From positions 1 to 15,746 of the forward strand of contig JAITTK010000084.1 of NCBI GenBank assembly GCA_031287135.1: DNA of 15,746 nucleotides. The letters are read 5' to 3'. Positions 1 to 6,633 of this stretch are shown piece after piece (within the stretch, counting starts at the first letter, position 1; each line of letters begins with the position of its first letter). Both the position numbers and the translations under genes were made by a program. Source of the DNA: Candidatus Methanoplasma reticulitermitis (GTDB lineage: Archaea; Thermoplasmatota; Thermoplasmata; Methanomassiliicoccales; Methanomethylophilaceae). The notes under the pieces were generated by a model that worked only from the letters and a program-made list of their open reading frames with translations, did not search any database and was not told the DNA's origin.

Positions 1-2
1 TC

Positions 3-149
3 AATTATACGTCTGATATCATCGACTACGACAGAGGAGAAGCCAAAAACGTCCGGGGGACTCTCGGGCTTGGAGATGCCGGAGTGAACAAGCTGTTCGT
101 ATATGTCGGCGGCATGCAGGGTATATTTGCAAAGACATTCACGGCATGA
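3..149 (+). CDS. C-terminal fragment of an unrecognised protein
   Basis: An open frame enters from the left edge and runs 48 codons to a TGA at 147-149. The translation looks coding: it contains DIIDYDRGEAKNV, then GTLGLGDAGVNKLFVYVGG, and ends KTFTA. A glycine-rich turn is followed by a hydrophobic strand. I do not recognise the family and no catalytic motif is visible in this piece. Its last 11 bases overlap the last 11 bases of the convergent glycosyltransferase gene, so the two genes end tail to tail. The start lies outside the window. Coding status is fairly sure; function is unknown. Confidence 0.6.
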   Translation, partial: NYTSDIIDYDRGEAKNVRGTLGLGDAGVNKLFVYVGGMQGIFAKTFTA

Positions 150-1191
150 AGCGGTCATCGGTTTTAAGAATCCCCACAAACCGTTTGCAGTACCCTTCGC
201 CGAAAGAATCGGCGTACTTTTTTGAAGACGCCGCCAATTCCATGTATCTTTCAGCGTCGGTAAGAAGCCCGTATGCCTTGTCGGCCATGTCGGATTCATC
301 CGCACAGGGGATGGAGAACCTCGTGACATCTTCCGGTATCTCCGCCCCCTTCAGGTGCAATACCGGAGTCCCGCACCGTTGGGCCTCCAGAGTGACGAGC
401 CCTATGCCTTCGTGCAGAGAGGCGTTGAATATCAGTGCAGAGCGGTTGTAGAAACGGACGATCTCCTCATTGCTCAGATCGGAAACGAATCTGACCCTGT
501 CGCTTATACCGAGATCGGCGGTGATTCTGAGCAGCTTTTCCTTCTCCGGGCCTTTGCCGCATATCTCCAGACGATAATCCGACATGTACTCATGCTCGGA
601 CAGCAGTTTGAATGCGTTGATGACGGATGCCGTGTTCTTTCTCGGGATGAGCATGCCCAAACATCCGATCATCTTCTCTTTCTCCACACTCCCCAGTATG
701 CGGTATTCGTCGTCGATCCTGTTGGTCACGCATATCACCTTATCCGGATCGACCCCGAATTTGTCGATTATCTCTTTCTTGGTCGGCACCGATATCGCGA
801 TCACTCTGTCCGCGGATTTTATGGCCATTGCGGTGACAAGGTTCCACAGCGCATAATACAGAATGCCGCGGTATTCCCCGTTCCTTATGACATGGTGGAC
901 AGTCAGTATTTTCCTGCCTCGTATCAGCGGGAAGAATATCCCGCACAGCTCGTCCGTGGCATGGAACGTCCTGTCGCGGCGGTTGTTCCTCAGCACGGAC
1001 ATCAGAGGCCTGACGAAACCGTTCACGAAAAGATTGAGCAATCCTTCGTTCAGACTGATGCCGAATGATATGGAATCGAATTCCATGCCCTCGTTCTCGA
1101 GACACTTCTCGACACTGTCGGCATACTTACCGAGACCTGTCTGATTCATCGAATCCGTTGACGGCCGACGCAGTATCGTTAGTTTTCCCAT
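139..1191 (-). CDS. Glycosyltransferase family 4 (GT-B fold)
   Basis: This is a retaining GT-B glycosyltransferase of the GT4 type, expected to move a sugar from a nucleotide-sugar to a lipid or glycan at the cytoplasmic membrane face. The N-terminal half has the acceptor-side elements TGLGKYADSV and LTVHHV. The C-terminal half carries GCLGMLIPRKN, EICGKGPEKE and the donor-site E-x7-E element EGIGLVTLE (Glu about 261 and 269), followed by RCGTPVL. Length is about 350 residues, normal for GT4. A TTG at 1200 would add three residues, but I chose the ATG at 1191. The only purine-rich tract, GAGAG, lies too close to either start to act as a clear Shine-Dalgarno. A terminator-like hairpin separates it from the malic enzyme upstream, and no TATA box is visible at the right distance, so its promoter is unclear. 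Donor and acceptor cannot be read from sequence. Confidence 0.88.
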   Translation of the reverse strand: MGKLTILRRPSTDSMNQTGLGKYADSVEKCLENEGMEFDSISFGISLNEGLLNLFVNGFVRPLMSVLRNNRRDRTFHATDELCGIFFPLIRGRKILTVHHVIRNGEYRGILYYALWNLVTAMAIKSADRVIAISVPTKKEIIDKFGVDPDKVICVTNRIDDEYRILGSVEKEKMIGCLGMLIPRKNTASVINAFKLLSEHEYMSDYRLEICGKGPEKEKLLRITADLGISDRVRFVSDLSNEEIVRFYNRSALIFNASLHEGIGLVTLEAQRCGTPVLHLKGAEIPEDVTRFSIPCADESDMADKAYGLLTDAERYMELAASSKKYADSFGEGYCKRFVGILKTDDRFMP

Positions 1192-1198
1192 CTCTCTC

Positions 1199-1223
1199 AA
1201 AAAATAATAGGGGGTATCCCCCT
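1199..1223 (-). terminator. GC hairpin plus T-tract after the malic enzyme
   Basis: Read on the - strand, eight bases after the malic enzyme stop, there is a six-base-pair stem AGGGGG/CCCCCT with a three-base loop (1209-1223). ATTA and then six T (1199-1204) follow. It looks like an intrinsic terminator. Archaeal termination needs mainly the T-run, so the hairpin could instead stabilise the mRNA 3' end. The T-run touches the start region of the glycosyltransferase. Confidence 0.6.
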
Positions 1224-1230
1224 TTAAGGT

Positions 1231-2589
1231 TTACTGGAACGCGTCGGACGCATCCGCTATGAATCCGTCCTCCATCATCTTCGCGGTGAGACCTCTCGAC
1301 CTTGTTATCATGAAACTCGCCCTGTCGAAAAGCTCCTGCCGGCTGAGCTTCAGGCGTGCGACGCCCTGCTCCTGCGCCTTGAGGGCCACGGCCACCGCCT
1401 CCCTCGGGAACACTTCCATTTCGCTCATGGTCGGTATGATGTAGTCCTCGTGTATCCCCTTCTCTTCCGCGCATTTTGCCAGCTCCGTCGCCGCCGCGAT
1501 GCACATCTCGTCGGTGATCGTCTTGGCTCTGACATCCAGAACACCGCGGAATATCGCCGGGAATCCCATTGAATTGTTGACCTGGTTCGGGAAGTCCGAA
1601 CGTCCGGTCGCGAATATCCTGACACCGTTCTCCTTTGCCTCCCACGGCCACATCTCCGGTACGGGGTTGGCGGTAGCGAAGACCACGGGATCATCCGCCA
1701 TGAGCCTGCAGTATTCGGCCGGAATGGTTCCCGGGCCCGGCTTGGATGCCGCGATCACTATGTCCGCACCCTCCATCGCCTCTTTGATTCCTCCGCTCTT
1801 TCCCGCACCGTTCGTTTTCTGGCATATCTCCCATTTTTGCCTGAAATCATTCTTGACATCCTCTCTGCCGAGATTGAGTATGCCCTTCGAATCGCACATG
1901 CAGAGGTGCTTCGGGCTGAATCCCGTTGCGAGGAGGAGCCTCGCTATGGCTATCGACGCCGCTCCGGCCCCTATGACGGCGATGTTCGCATCCTGCAGTT
2001 TCTTGCCGACCAGTTTCATCGCGTTTATGGCTCCCGCTACCTCCACCGTGGCTGTTCCCTGCTGGTCATCGTGCCAAACGGGTATCTTGCAGTCTCTCCT
2101 CAATTCGTCCAGGATGTCGAAACATTTCGGGTTGGATATGTCCTCGAGGTTTATCCCTCCGAACGACGGGGCGATCAGTCTCACGGTCTCTATGATCTTC
2201 TCGGGGTCCTTGGTATCGAGGCATATGGGGACACTGTCCACGCCGCCGAGGTATTTGAACAGCATCGATTTCCCTTCCATGACGGGCATCGCGGCTTCCG
2301 GCCCTATGTCCCCGAGACCGAGTACACGGGTTCCGTCCGATACCACCGCCACGGTGTTCCACTTGCATGTGTGCTCGTATACCATGTCGGGGTTCTTGGC
2401 TATGTCCTTACACGGCTCGGCGACACCCGGAGAGTACCATATCGCGAAGTCGTCGAACGATCTCACGCACGCCTTGGGCGTTGTTTCTATCTTGCCTCCG
2501 TAGAACTTGTGCAGTACCATCGCATCGTGTCCGGGCTTTTTTGCTTTCTCCAAACGCTCCTCGACCGTCATTTCTTTATCGCTTGTCAT
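1231..2589 (-). CDS. Malic enzyme, oxaloacetate-decarboxylating, NAD(P)-dependent
   Basis: It converts malate to pyruvate and CO2 with reduction of NAD(P), a cytoplasmic anaplerotic or NADPH-producing step. The 452-residue length matches the catalytic part of bacterial and archaeal malic enzymes, with no phosphotransacetylase domain fused. Family motifs in order are IWYSPGVAEPC with the catalytic Tyr near 52, GDIGPEAAMPVMEGK with the proton-shuttling Lys, NLEDISNPKCFDI and WHDDQQGTATVEVAG for metal binding. The Rossmann element VIGAGAASIAIARLL and then SDFPNQVNNSMGFPAIFRG follow. The ATG at 2587-2589 has GGGGA eight bases upstream. A 15-base palindrome sits in its promoter region. Cofactor preference (NAD or NADP) cannot be called by eye. 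It is divergent from the radical SAM gene. Confidence 0.95.
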   Translation of the reverse strand: MTSDKEMTVEERLEKAKKPGHDAMVLHKFYGGKIETTPKACVRSFDDFAIWYSPGVAEPCKDIAKNPDMVYEHTCKWNTVAVVSDGTRVLGLGDIGPEAAMPVMEGKSMLFKYLGGVDSVPICLDTKDPEKIIETVRLIAPSFGGINLEDISNPKCFDILDELRRDCKIPVWHDDQQGTATVEVAGAINAMKLVGKKLQDANIAVIGAGAASIAIARLLLATGFSPKHLCMCDSKGILNLGREDVKNDFRQKWEICQKTNGAGKSGGIKEAMEGADIVIAASKPGPGTIPAEYCRLMADDPVVFATANPVPEMWPWEAKENGVRIFATGRSDFPNQVNNSMGFPAIFRGVLDVRAKTITDEMCIAAATELAKCAEEKGIHEDYIIPTMSEMEVFPREAVAVALKAQEQGVARLKLSRQELFDRASFMITRSRGLTAKMMEDGFIADASDAFQ

Positions 2590-2607
2590 TTATTGTTCCC
2601 CATATTT

Positions 2608-2622
2608 TTACGAATTTCGTAA
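2608..2622. promoter_or_regulatory. 15-base palindrome, candidate operator before the malic enzyme
   Basis: TTACGAA-T-TTCGTAA is a perfect inverted repeat with seven-base arms around one central base, 19 bases upstream of the malic enzyme ATG. An A/T-rich TATA-like stretch (GATAAATTA on the - strand, about 2621-2629) overlaps its outer end, so a bound dimer would sit between TATA box and start. The regulator is not identifiable from here. Confidence 0.45.
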
Positions 2623-2663
2623 TTTATCTTCGAATTGCAAACACCTTGATTACACTATTCATA

Positions 2664-2670
2664 TTTATAT
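2664..2670 (+). promoter_or_regulatory. TATA box for the radical SAM gene
   Basis: TTTATAT lies with its centre about 29 bases before the ATG at 2696, the distance expected for a transcript that starts at or very near the ATG. No Shine-Dalgarno is visible before the ATG (CCCGATACCCGAC), which supports leaderless translation. Confidence 0.55.
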
Positions 2671-2695
2671 CTAATTTACTCTCCCGATACCCGAC

Positions 2696-4315
2696 ATGCA
2701 AAAAGACATCAAAGTCGTCCTCATCGACGGCTATATCGACGACCCTGCCGCTTTGGGGGTCCCTCCGTACATATCGCCGATGATACGGGCGGTGGCCGGC
2801 GCATCGGCCGATGCGGGGGCCGATGTCGAATACATCTCCGTTGACATGATAAGGAGAGGCCGGAAGATACCGGATGCCGATGTCAGCGTGGTCCTTTCCG
2901 GGAACACCGTGCCCGGGAAGTACCTGAGGTCCATGCCCATGTCCCTGAAGGAACTCGGTTCATTGGTACCGAAACTGAGAGGATGGAAACTCATAGGAGG
3001 TTCTGCGGCATCCTCTCCTGTCGCGGAGATGTTTGATTTCGCGGTGAAGGATGATCTCGCGGCCTCGCTCTATGACGGCATGACCGGGAAGGAAGTGAAC
3101 GAACGCTACCGCACGCTCGATGAATGGAACAGGTGGATGCTGCTCGGTGCGGACATGGTGAGCCAGCACCAGGACTTCCCACACCCTCTCATCGTTGAGA
3201 TCGAAACATACAGAGGATGTCACAGATACGGCAGCGGGGGATGTTCATACTGCATCGAACCTCTGAAGGGCAGACCGTTGATGCGTCCGCCGGGGGACAT
3301 CCTCGCCGAAGCGGAGAAACTCAGATCCATAGGGATAAGGAATATCAGGGTCGGGGGGCAGACCTGTATCATATCCTACGGATCCGAATGTGATTCGGCC
3401 GTTCCGAGACCGAATCCGGAAGCGTTGAACGAACTGTTCCGGGGCCTTAAATCTCTTGATTTCAGTGTCCTGCATGTCGACAACGCGAATCCGGCGGTCA
3501 TATCGTCGTATCCCGATGAATCGGCGGAGATCATAAGGACTCTGAGTGATTGTTGCACCTCGGGAAATGTCCTGGCACTCGGTCTGGAATCGGCCGATCC
3601 CGTGGTATTCAGAGAGAACAACCTCAACAGCACGTCCGAGCAGCTCATGGATGCGGTCAGGATGATAAACAAGATCGGGGGCCGCAGAGGTGAGACGGGC
3701 CTCCCTGCCCTTCTTCCGGGAATAAACCTCATATGCGGCCTTGACGGGGAGACCGAAGACACCTACAGACTGAACACCGAGGTCCTGAAGAAAATACTGG
3801 ACGAGGGCCTGATGGTCAGACGTATAAACATACGTCAGGTGATGCCTCTGCGGAAGGAGTTCGGGACCAAGATCAAAAAACAGATGTTCAGATCTTTCAA
3901 AGAATCGGTCCGCAGCGAGATCGACCAGGAGATGCTGAAGAGGATGATCCCCGGAGGCACTGTCCTGAAGGATGTGTACATGGAACTCCATGACGGGAAT
4001 ACGACGTTCGGAAGGCAGATCGGAACATACCCCATATTGGTCGGTGTGCCGTATAAACTCGATCTCGAGACATCATACGACATAACCGTGACAGACTGGG
4101 GATACAGATCGATAACCGGCATAAGCACGCCGTTCGATGTCAACGGTATGCCCATGTCGGCCATAGAGGGGTTGCCCGGGATAGGGAAGAAGAGAGCTGC
4201 GAGGATCGTCATGGGGAGGCCGTATGGTTCCGTTGACGATCTCAGGGGGATCATCGAAGACGATGCTGTGTTCGAATCCCTGCGCGGCATTCTGTCAGTG
4301 TCCCGGCGATCGTGA
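2696..4315 (+). CDS. Radical SAM protein with C-terminal helix-hairpin-helix (COG1031-like)
   Basis: This 539-residue protein joins an N-terminal alpha/beta domain (about 1-160, KVVLIDGYIDDP at the start, resembling a B12-binding-like Rossmann domain), a radical SAM core and a C-terminal DNA-binding-type helix-hairpin-helix. The iron-sulfur site is in RGCHRYGSGGCSYC, giving Cys175, Cys183 and Cys186 with CX7CX2C spacing instead of the usual CX3CX2C. LRVGGQT-like and LALGLESADPVVFRENN segments follow, as in the MiaB/Elp3-type branch. The helix-hairpin-helix is AIEGLPGIGKKRAARIV (about 485-501). From memory, archaea carry an uncharacterised family of this architecture (COG1031). The reaction is unknown; the HhH suggests a nucleic acid substrate, which is inference. 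The ATG at 2696 fits the TATA box. It stands alone; the next gene is more than 500 bases on. Confidence 0.88.
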   Translation: MQKDIKVVLIDGYIDDPAALGVPPYISPMIRAVAGASADAGADVEYISVDMIRRGRKIPDADVSVVLSGNTVPGKYLRSMPMSLKELGSLVPKLRGWKLIGGSAASSPVAEMFDFAVKDDLAASLYDGMTGKEVNERYRTLDEWNRWMLLGADMVSQHQDFPHPLIVEIETYRGCHRYGSGGCSYCIEPLKGRPLMRPPGDILAEAEKLRSIGIRNIRVGGQTCIISYGSECDSAVPRPNPEALNELFRGLKSLDFSVLHVDNANPAVISSYPDESAEIIRTLSDCCTSGNVLALGLESADPVVFRENNLNSTSEQLMDAVRMINKIGGRRGETGLPALLPGINLICGLDGETEDTYRLNTEVLKKILDEGLMVRRINIRQVMPLRKEFGTKIKKQMFRSFKESVRSEIDQEMLKRMIPGGTVLKDVYMELHDGNTTFGRQIGTYPILVGVPYKLDLETSYDITVTDWGYRSITGISTPFDVNGMPMSAIEGLPGIGKKRAARIVMGRPYGSVDDLRGIIEDDAVFESLRGILSVSRRS

Positions 4316-4373
4316 TGCGCTCTTCGCGGCTAGCGATGTGTATTCTGAAAACAGGATATCTTTACAAACTCAA

Positions 4374-4465
4374 CGATGATTGTCCGTGGATAGATAAACA
4401 ACGTCCGGAAGACCGGGGAACCGTAAGATTCCGAATGGATATCCGGACGTTATCGACGGTCATCG
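4374..4465 (+). ncRNA. Long imperfect stem, candidate structured RNA
   Basis: Two nested complementary blocks bracket a 32-base loop region. The inner arms AACGTCCGGA (4400-4409) and TCCGGACGTT (4442-4451) pair perfectly. The outer arms CGATGA plus CCGT (4374-4379, 4384-4387) pair with ACGGTCATCG (4456-4465), leaving a four-base bulge TTGT. GGAA and TTCC within the loop could add a small hairpin. It lies 58 bases after the radical SAM stop in otherwise gene-free sequence. It could be a small RNA, an mRNA 3'-end structure, or the terminator of the small frameshifted gene on the other strand, whose stop is inside the right arm. No known RNA family was recognised. Confidence 0.35.
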
Positions 4466-4713
4466 GAAAATAATATCGGCTTCTTCAGAAAAACGATGAT
4501 ATCTCACGCTGATCCCCGCCCTTCCGTCGACACGCCTCCATCCGATCGGATCCGGAAGCCTCTCCTTCCGGTACTTCATATAGGTGATGGATCTCCCGAC
4601 CGTCTCGGCGGCGATCCTATAGGGGATACCGTTCTCCGTCTCCCCGACTCCTCCGCCTGCTTGGCTTCAGATCTCCGTTTGTGCTCTCTCATATCGGGGT
4701 TCCTTCTTCGCAT
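4460..4713 (-). pseudogene. Small frameshifted gene (about 84 residues if restored)
   Basis: From the ATG at 4711-4713 the - strand reads MRRRNPDMREHKRRSEAKQ..EESG in a lysine/arginine-rich style. It then runs into nonsense and a TGA. One base off, from a G4 run at 4642-4645 onward, a clean frame reads ETENGIPYRIAAETVGRS, then SITYMKYRKERLPDPIGW, and ends EEADIIFR before TGA at 4460-4462. Adding one G to the G-run joins the two halves into one plausible small basic protein. The middle (PYRIAAETVG followed by a basic segment) suggests a helix-turn-helix DNA-binding protein, which is only a guess. This is either a decayed gene or a base-call error in the homopolymer. No family recognised. Confidence 0.4.
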
Positions 4714-4766
4714 TTTAACACATTCCGATAAGGGATCCCGCTTTTCAACCCGACTCCGCCGAGAAC

Positions 4767-4784
4767 ACGGGTTCCTGAACCCGT
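4767..4784. repeat. Perfect hairpin upstream of the HD gene
   Basis: ACGGGTTC-CT-GAACCCGT is an inverted repeat with eight-base arms and a two-base centre, about 55 bases before the TATA box of the HD-domain gene and 54 bases upstream of the small frameshifted gene on the other strand. Related CCCGACTC words lie on both sides (4749-4756 and 4786-4793). It could be an operator or a leftover of a mobile element; nothing decides between them. Confidence 0.35.
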
Positions 4785-4837
4785 TCCCGACTCTGTATGG
4801 TTAATCACTTTTCAAAACACAGAGTATGTTTGGTCAG

Positions 4838-4847
4838 AAATATTTTA
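4838..4847 (+). promoter_or_regulatory. TATA-like box for the HD gene
   Basis: AAATATTTTA centred about 37 bases before the ATG at 4880 predicts a short leader. GGTG at 4871-4874 is a possible Shine-Dalgarno within that leader. Confidence 0.45.
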
Positions 4848-4879
4848 ACTGATGATGCTTTGGAGCATTCGGTGTCTGT

Positions 4880-5743
4880 ATGAACAATATGGCCGATGTT
4901 CTGGAATCTGAAAAGCGTGTGGCATTGTACAGACACTTGACATCCATGCAGGACACAACTTCAGAAAATTTCTTCGAGAGGTATCCTGATCTGAGATATG
5001 CGGAAACTGTGGCACGTGAGGTCCTTCCATATTATATAGTCAATAATTGGAGCTACACACTTCATGATTTTTCCCATTCTGTGAGAGTCATAATGAGAAT
5101 TAACGAGATTGTTGACATGTTGCCGATAAAACCGAATGACACTGAATTGAGAATCGTATACCTTGCGGCTTGGTATCATGACTTGGGAATGGTGCTGATG
5201 CCCAGATCCAAAGAAAAGGAAACCGCATGCTCTCACGGCGAAGTGTCAGAAATAATCGTACGTAAAATGAGCAAAGAGTGGAAAATCAAAAAAGAGCATG
5301 TTAATGCCCTTTGCAATGTCATTAAGTATCACGGAAGAGAGTTCGGTTTTGAAAAAGCAAAGAAAACAGTTATGATCGAGGGGGAAGTGATTAACCTGCG
5401 GAGAATCTGTGCATTATTTTGTCTGTGTGATATTCTGGATATGGGAAGGGAAAGGGTATCGAGGATACCATATGAACTTTTCACAGATGAGAGGCTGATG
5501 GTGAAACTGAGCGACATAATTGGCGGGCATGCATACCCATACATACATAAAGCAGCGCGCGAACATTGGATTGACAACTTTGAATCGAGCATGACCATAA
5601 AAGCGGATCGGAAGACCATAGTTATAGGCTGCGGCAACGAAAAACAAAAAAATAAGAAGGAACAGAAGGTCAGATATGCACGTGAATGTCTGAATGAACT
5701 GGGTCTCACGGATGTTTCCGTTGAATTAGTCATCGACACATAA
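4880..5743 (+). CDS. HD-domain phosphohydrolase
   Basis: This 287-residue protein has a full set of HD-superfamily metal ligands. His62 and His66 are in YTLHDFSHSVRV, the His100-Asp101 doublet is in AAWYHDLGM, His119 is in CSHGEVSE, His151 is in IKYHGRE, and Asp184 is in CLCDILDMGRERVSR. The order and spacing fit a two-metal phosphohydrolase acting on a nucleotide or nucleotide signal. The C-terminal 90 residues carry a charged KQKNKKEQK stretch and no recognised domain. There is no membrane segment or signal peptide. It resembles, from memory, HD domains placed in predicted prokaryotic conflict (defence) systems rather than housekeeping dNTPases. Base composition is visibly AT-richer than the flanking core genes, suggesting acquisition. 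ATG at 4880 is chosen because GGTG precedes it; ATG at 4889 is the alternative. A T6 run follows the TAA stop. Confidence 0.85.
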   Translation: MNNMADVLESEKRVALYRHLTSMQDTTSENFFERYPDLRYAETVAREVLPYYIVNNWSYTLHDFSHSVRVIMRINEIVDMLPIKPNDTELRIVYLAAWYHDLGMVLMPRSKEKETACSHGEVSEIIVRKMSKEWKIKKEHVNALCNVIKYHGREFGFEKAKKTVMIEGEVINLRRICALFCLCDILDMGRERVSRIPYELFTDERLMVKLSDIIGGHAYPYIHKAAREHWIDNFESSMTIKADRKTIVIGCGNEKQKNKKEQKVRYARECLNELGLTDVSVELVIDT

Positions 5744-5749
5744 TTTTTT
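5744..5749 (+). terminator. T6 tract after the HD gene
   Basis: Six T directly after the TAA stop of the HD gene, of the kind that terminates archaeal RNA polymerase. No stable hairpin precedes it. Confidence 0.4.
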
Positions 5750-5785
5750 GGAATGGTTTAAATATAACTTCTGTGTACAAGGAAT

Positions 5786-5848
5786 CCAGTACAATATTTC
5801 ATACTGTCATCCATGATAATAGAGGTGCAGTCTGTTTAATTGTACTGG
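5786..5848. promoter_or_regulatory. Inverted repeat CCAGTACAAT ... ATTGTACTGG before the winged-helix gene
   Basis: Two perfect ten-base arms (5786-5795 and 5839-5848) are separated by 43 bases. A third related word, GTGTACAA, lies at 5773-5780. The right arm abuts TATTAAATAC and lies 22 bases before a second TATA-like run, TTTAATA (5872-5878), of the winged-helix gene. Placement suggests binding sites for a dimeric regulator, possibly the winged-helix protein itself. Confidence 0.4.
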
Positions 5849-5909
5849 TATTAAATACTATGCAGTAGATATTTAATAAATCTCTTTACTGTCAAGACGG
5901 TGGTATTGG

Positions 5910-6197
5910 ATGGACAAGATCTCAAATGATTTCCGCATCGCAAGTGAGATTCGGCTGTATAATATGAAGGATGAGCCCATATGGTTCAACAAGTTAGCTG
6001 ATATTTTCGGTGACAGCGGCAACGATAAAATGGCAAGAAGCACCATGTCCAAGAACATCGACAAACTTTTCGATTTCGGCATCATCACTGGAGATTGGGA
6101 AAAAATTGAGGGCTCCTGGGTGAGAGTGTTCAAGGTCTCCGGAGAGGCGGAATCGCTGATTGACGGAATCATCGAGAAATACAATCTTAAAATCTGA
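5910..6197 (+). CDS. Small winged-helix DNA-binding protein
   Basis: This 95-residue protein reads as one winged helix-turn-helix. Helix 1 is RIASEIRLYNM, a second helix is WFNKLADIFGD, the likely recognition helix is ARSTMSKNIDKLFDFG, and a beta wing follows (IITGDWEKIEG then WVRVFKVSG). A C-terminal helix AESLIDGIIEKYNL could dimerise. This is the pattern of ArsR/MarR-like archaeal regulators; no ligand-binding or cysteine metal site is evident. The ATG at 5910 has GGTGG at 5899-5903, six bases before it. Inverted repeats upstream could be its operator. The gene follows the HD gene by 166 bases and overlaps the convergent PRTase-like frame by 11 bases. It probably regulates the segment it lies in, which is inference. 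Confidence 0.75.
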   Translation: MDKISNDFRIASEIRLYNMKDEPIWFNKLADIFGDSGNDKMARSTMSKNIDKLFDFGIITGDWEKIEGSWVRVFKVSGEAESLIDGIIEKYNLKI

Positions 6198-6633
6198 TCT
6201 CCGAAGGATAGCGGACCTTGGACGGAGGAGAATAGTTCGGCCCTTCCAGACTCCGGATTCCTCTGCTTTTGAGCTTATACATTATCGATTCTGATATCTC
6301 CCTGGAGAATGAGAGCGACGTGTGAAGAACCTCGCAGTGTATACACTCTTTTCCATCCATGTCAGCTTCCAGTTCGCACAACCTGTTTTCATGAATCCTG
6401 CCATCACAGGATCCGTCCAGACATTCAGGGTTGAACATGACTTCAAAGTGCATCAGAGTTGAACTCAAAAGAGGCGCAATGTATGCCCTTACCTTGTTAT
6501 CATTATCGATGCACCTGCCATGTCTATCCGGCACCTCTTGTACCTCGGCCCGGACAGAGAAGTTCTGCCTCCAACCAGCCTCGCATTCAACATCACACTG
6601 GAACATATCTCTCAGCGATTCGCATAGAACCTG
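6187..6633 (-). CDS. In-frame continuation of the PRTase-like gene beyond a TAG codon
   Basis: Directly after the TAG at 6634-6636 the same frame continues for 148 codons to a TAA at 6187-6189. The translation looks coding throughout: it begins QVLCESLRDMFQCDVECEA, has SSTLMHFEVMFNPECLDGSC in the middle and KECIHCEVLH later, and ends with a helix ISESIMYKLKSRG. It is cysteine-rich (several C-x4-C and C-x2-C pairs), which might mean a metal site. The first internal ATG is at 6606, with only GAGAG immediately before it, so independent initiation looks weak. It is either the C-terminal part of one 343-residue protein with a read-through residue at position 195, or the orphaned tail of a disrupted gene. 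No domain was recognised in this part. Confidence 0.6.
   Translation of the reverse strand, partial: QVLCESLRDMFQCDVECEAGWRQNFSVRAEVQEVPDRHGRCIDNDNKVRAYIAPLLSSTLMHFEVMFNPECLDGSCDGRIHENRLCELEADMDGKECIHCEVLHTSLSFSREISESIMYKLKSRGIRSLEGPNYSPPSKVRYPSEIRF

Noticed and set aside
1499..2503. A 334-codon + strand frame
   Set aside because: Antisense to the malic enzyme, with no recognisable domain; a shadow.
4374..4465. tRNA or CRISPR interpretation of the stem region
   Set aside because: There is no cloverleaf, no T-loop consensus and no CCA-proximal acceptor stem. Only one inverted pair is present, with no regularly spaced direct repeats. No CRISPR array, rRNA or tRNA was seen elsewhere in the window either.
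4496..4804. A 102-codon + strand frame in the gene-poor region
   Set aside because: The opposite strand gives a more convincing protein (with one frameshift). This one is Pro/Ser/Arg-rich without motifs.
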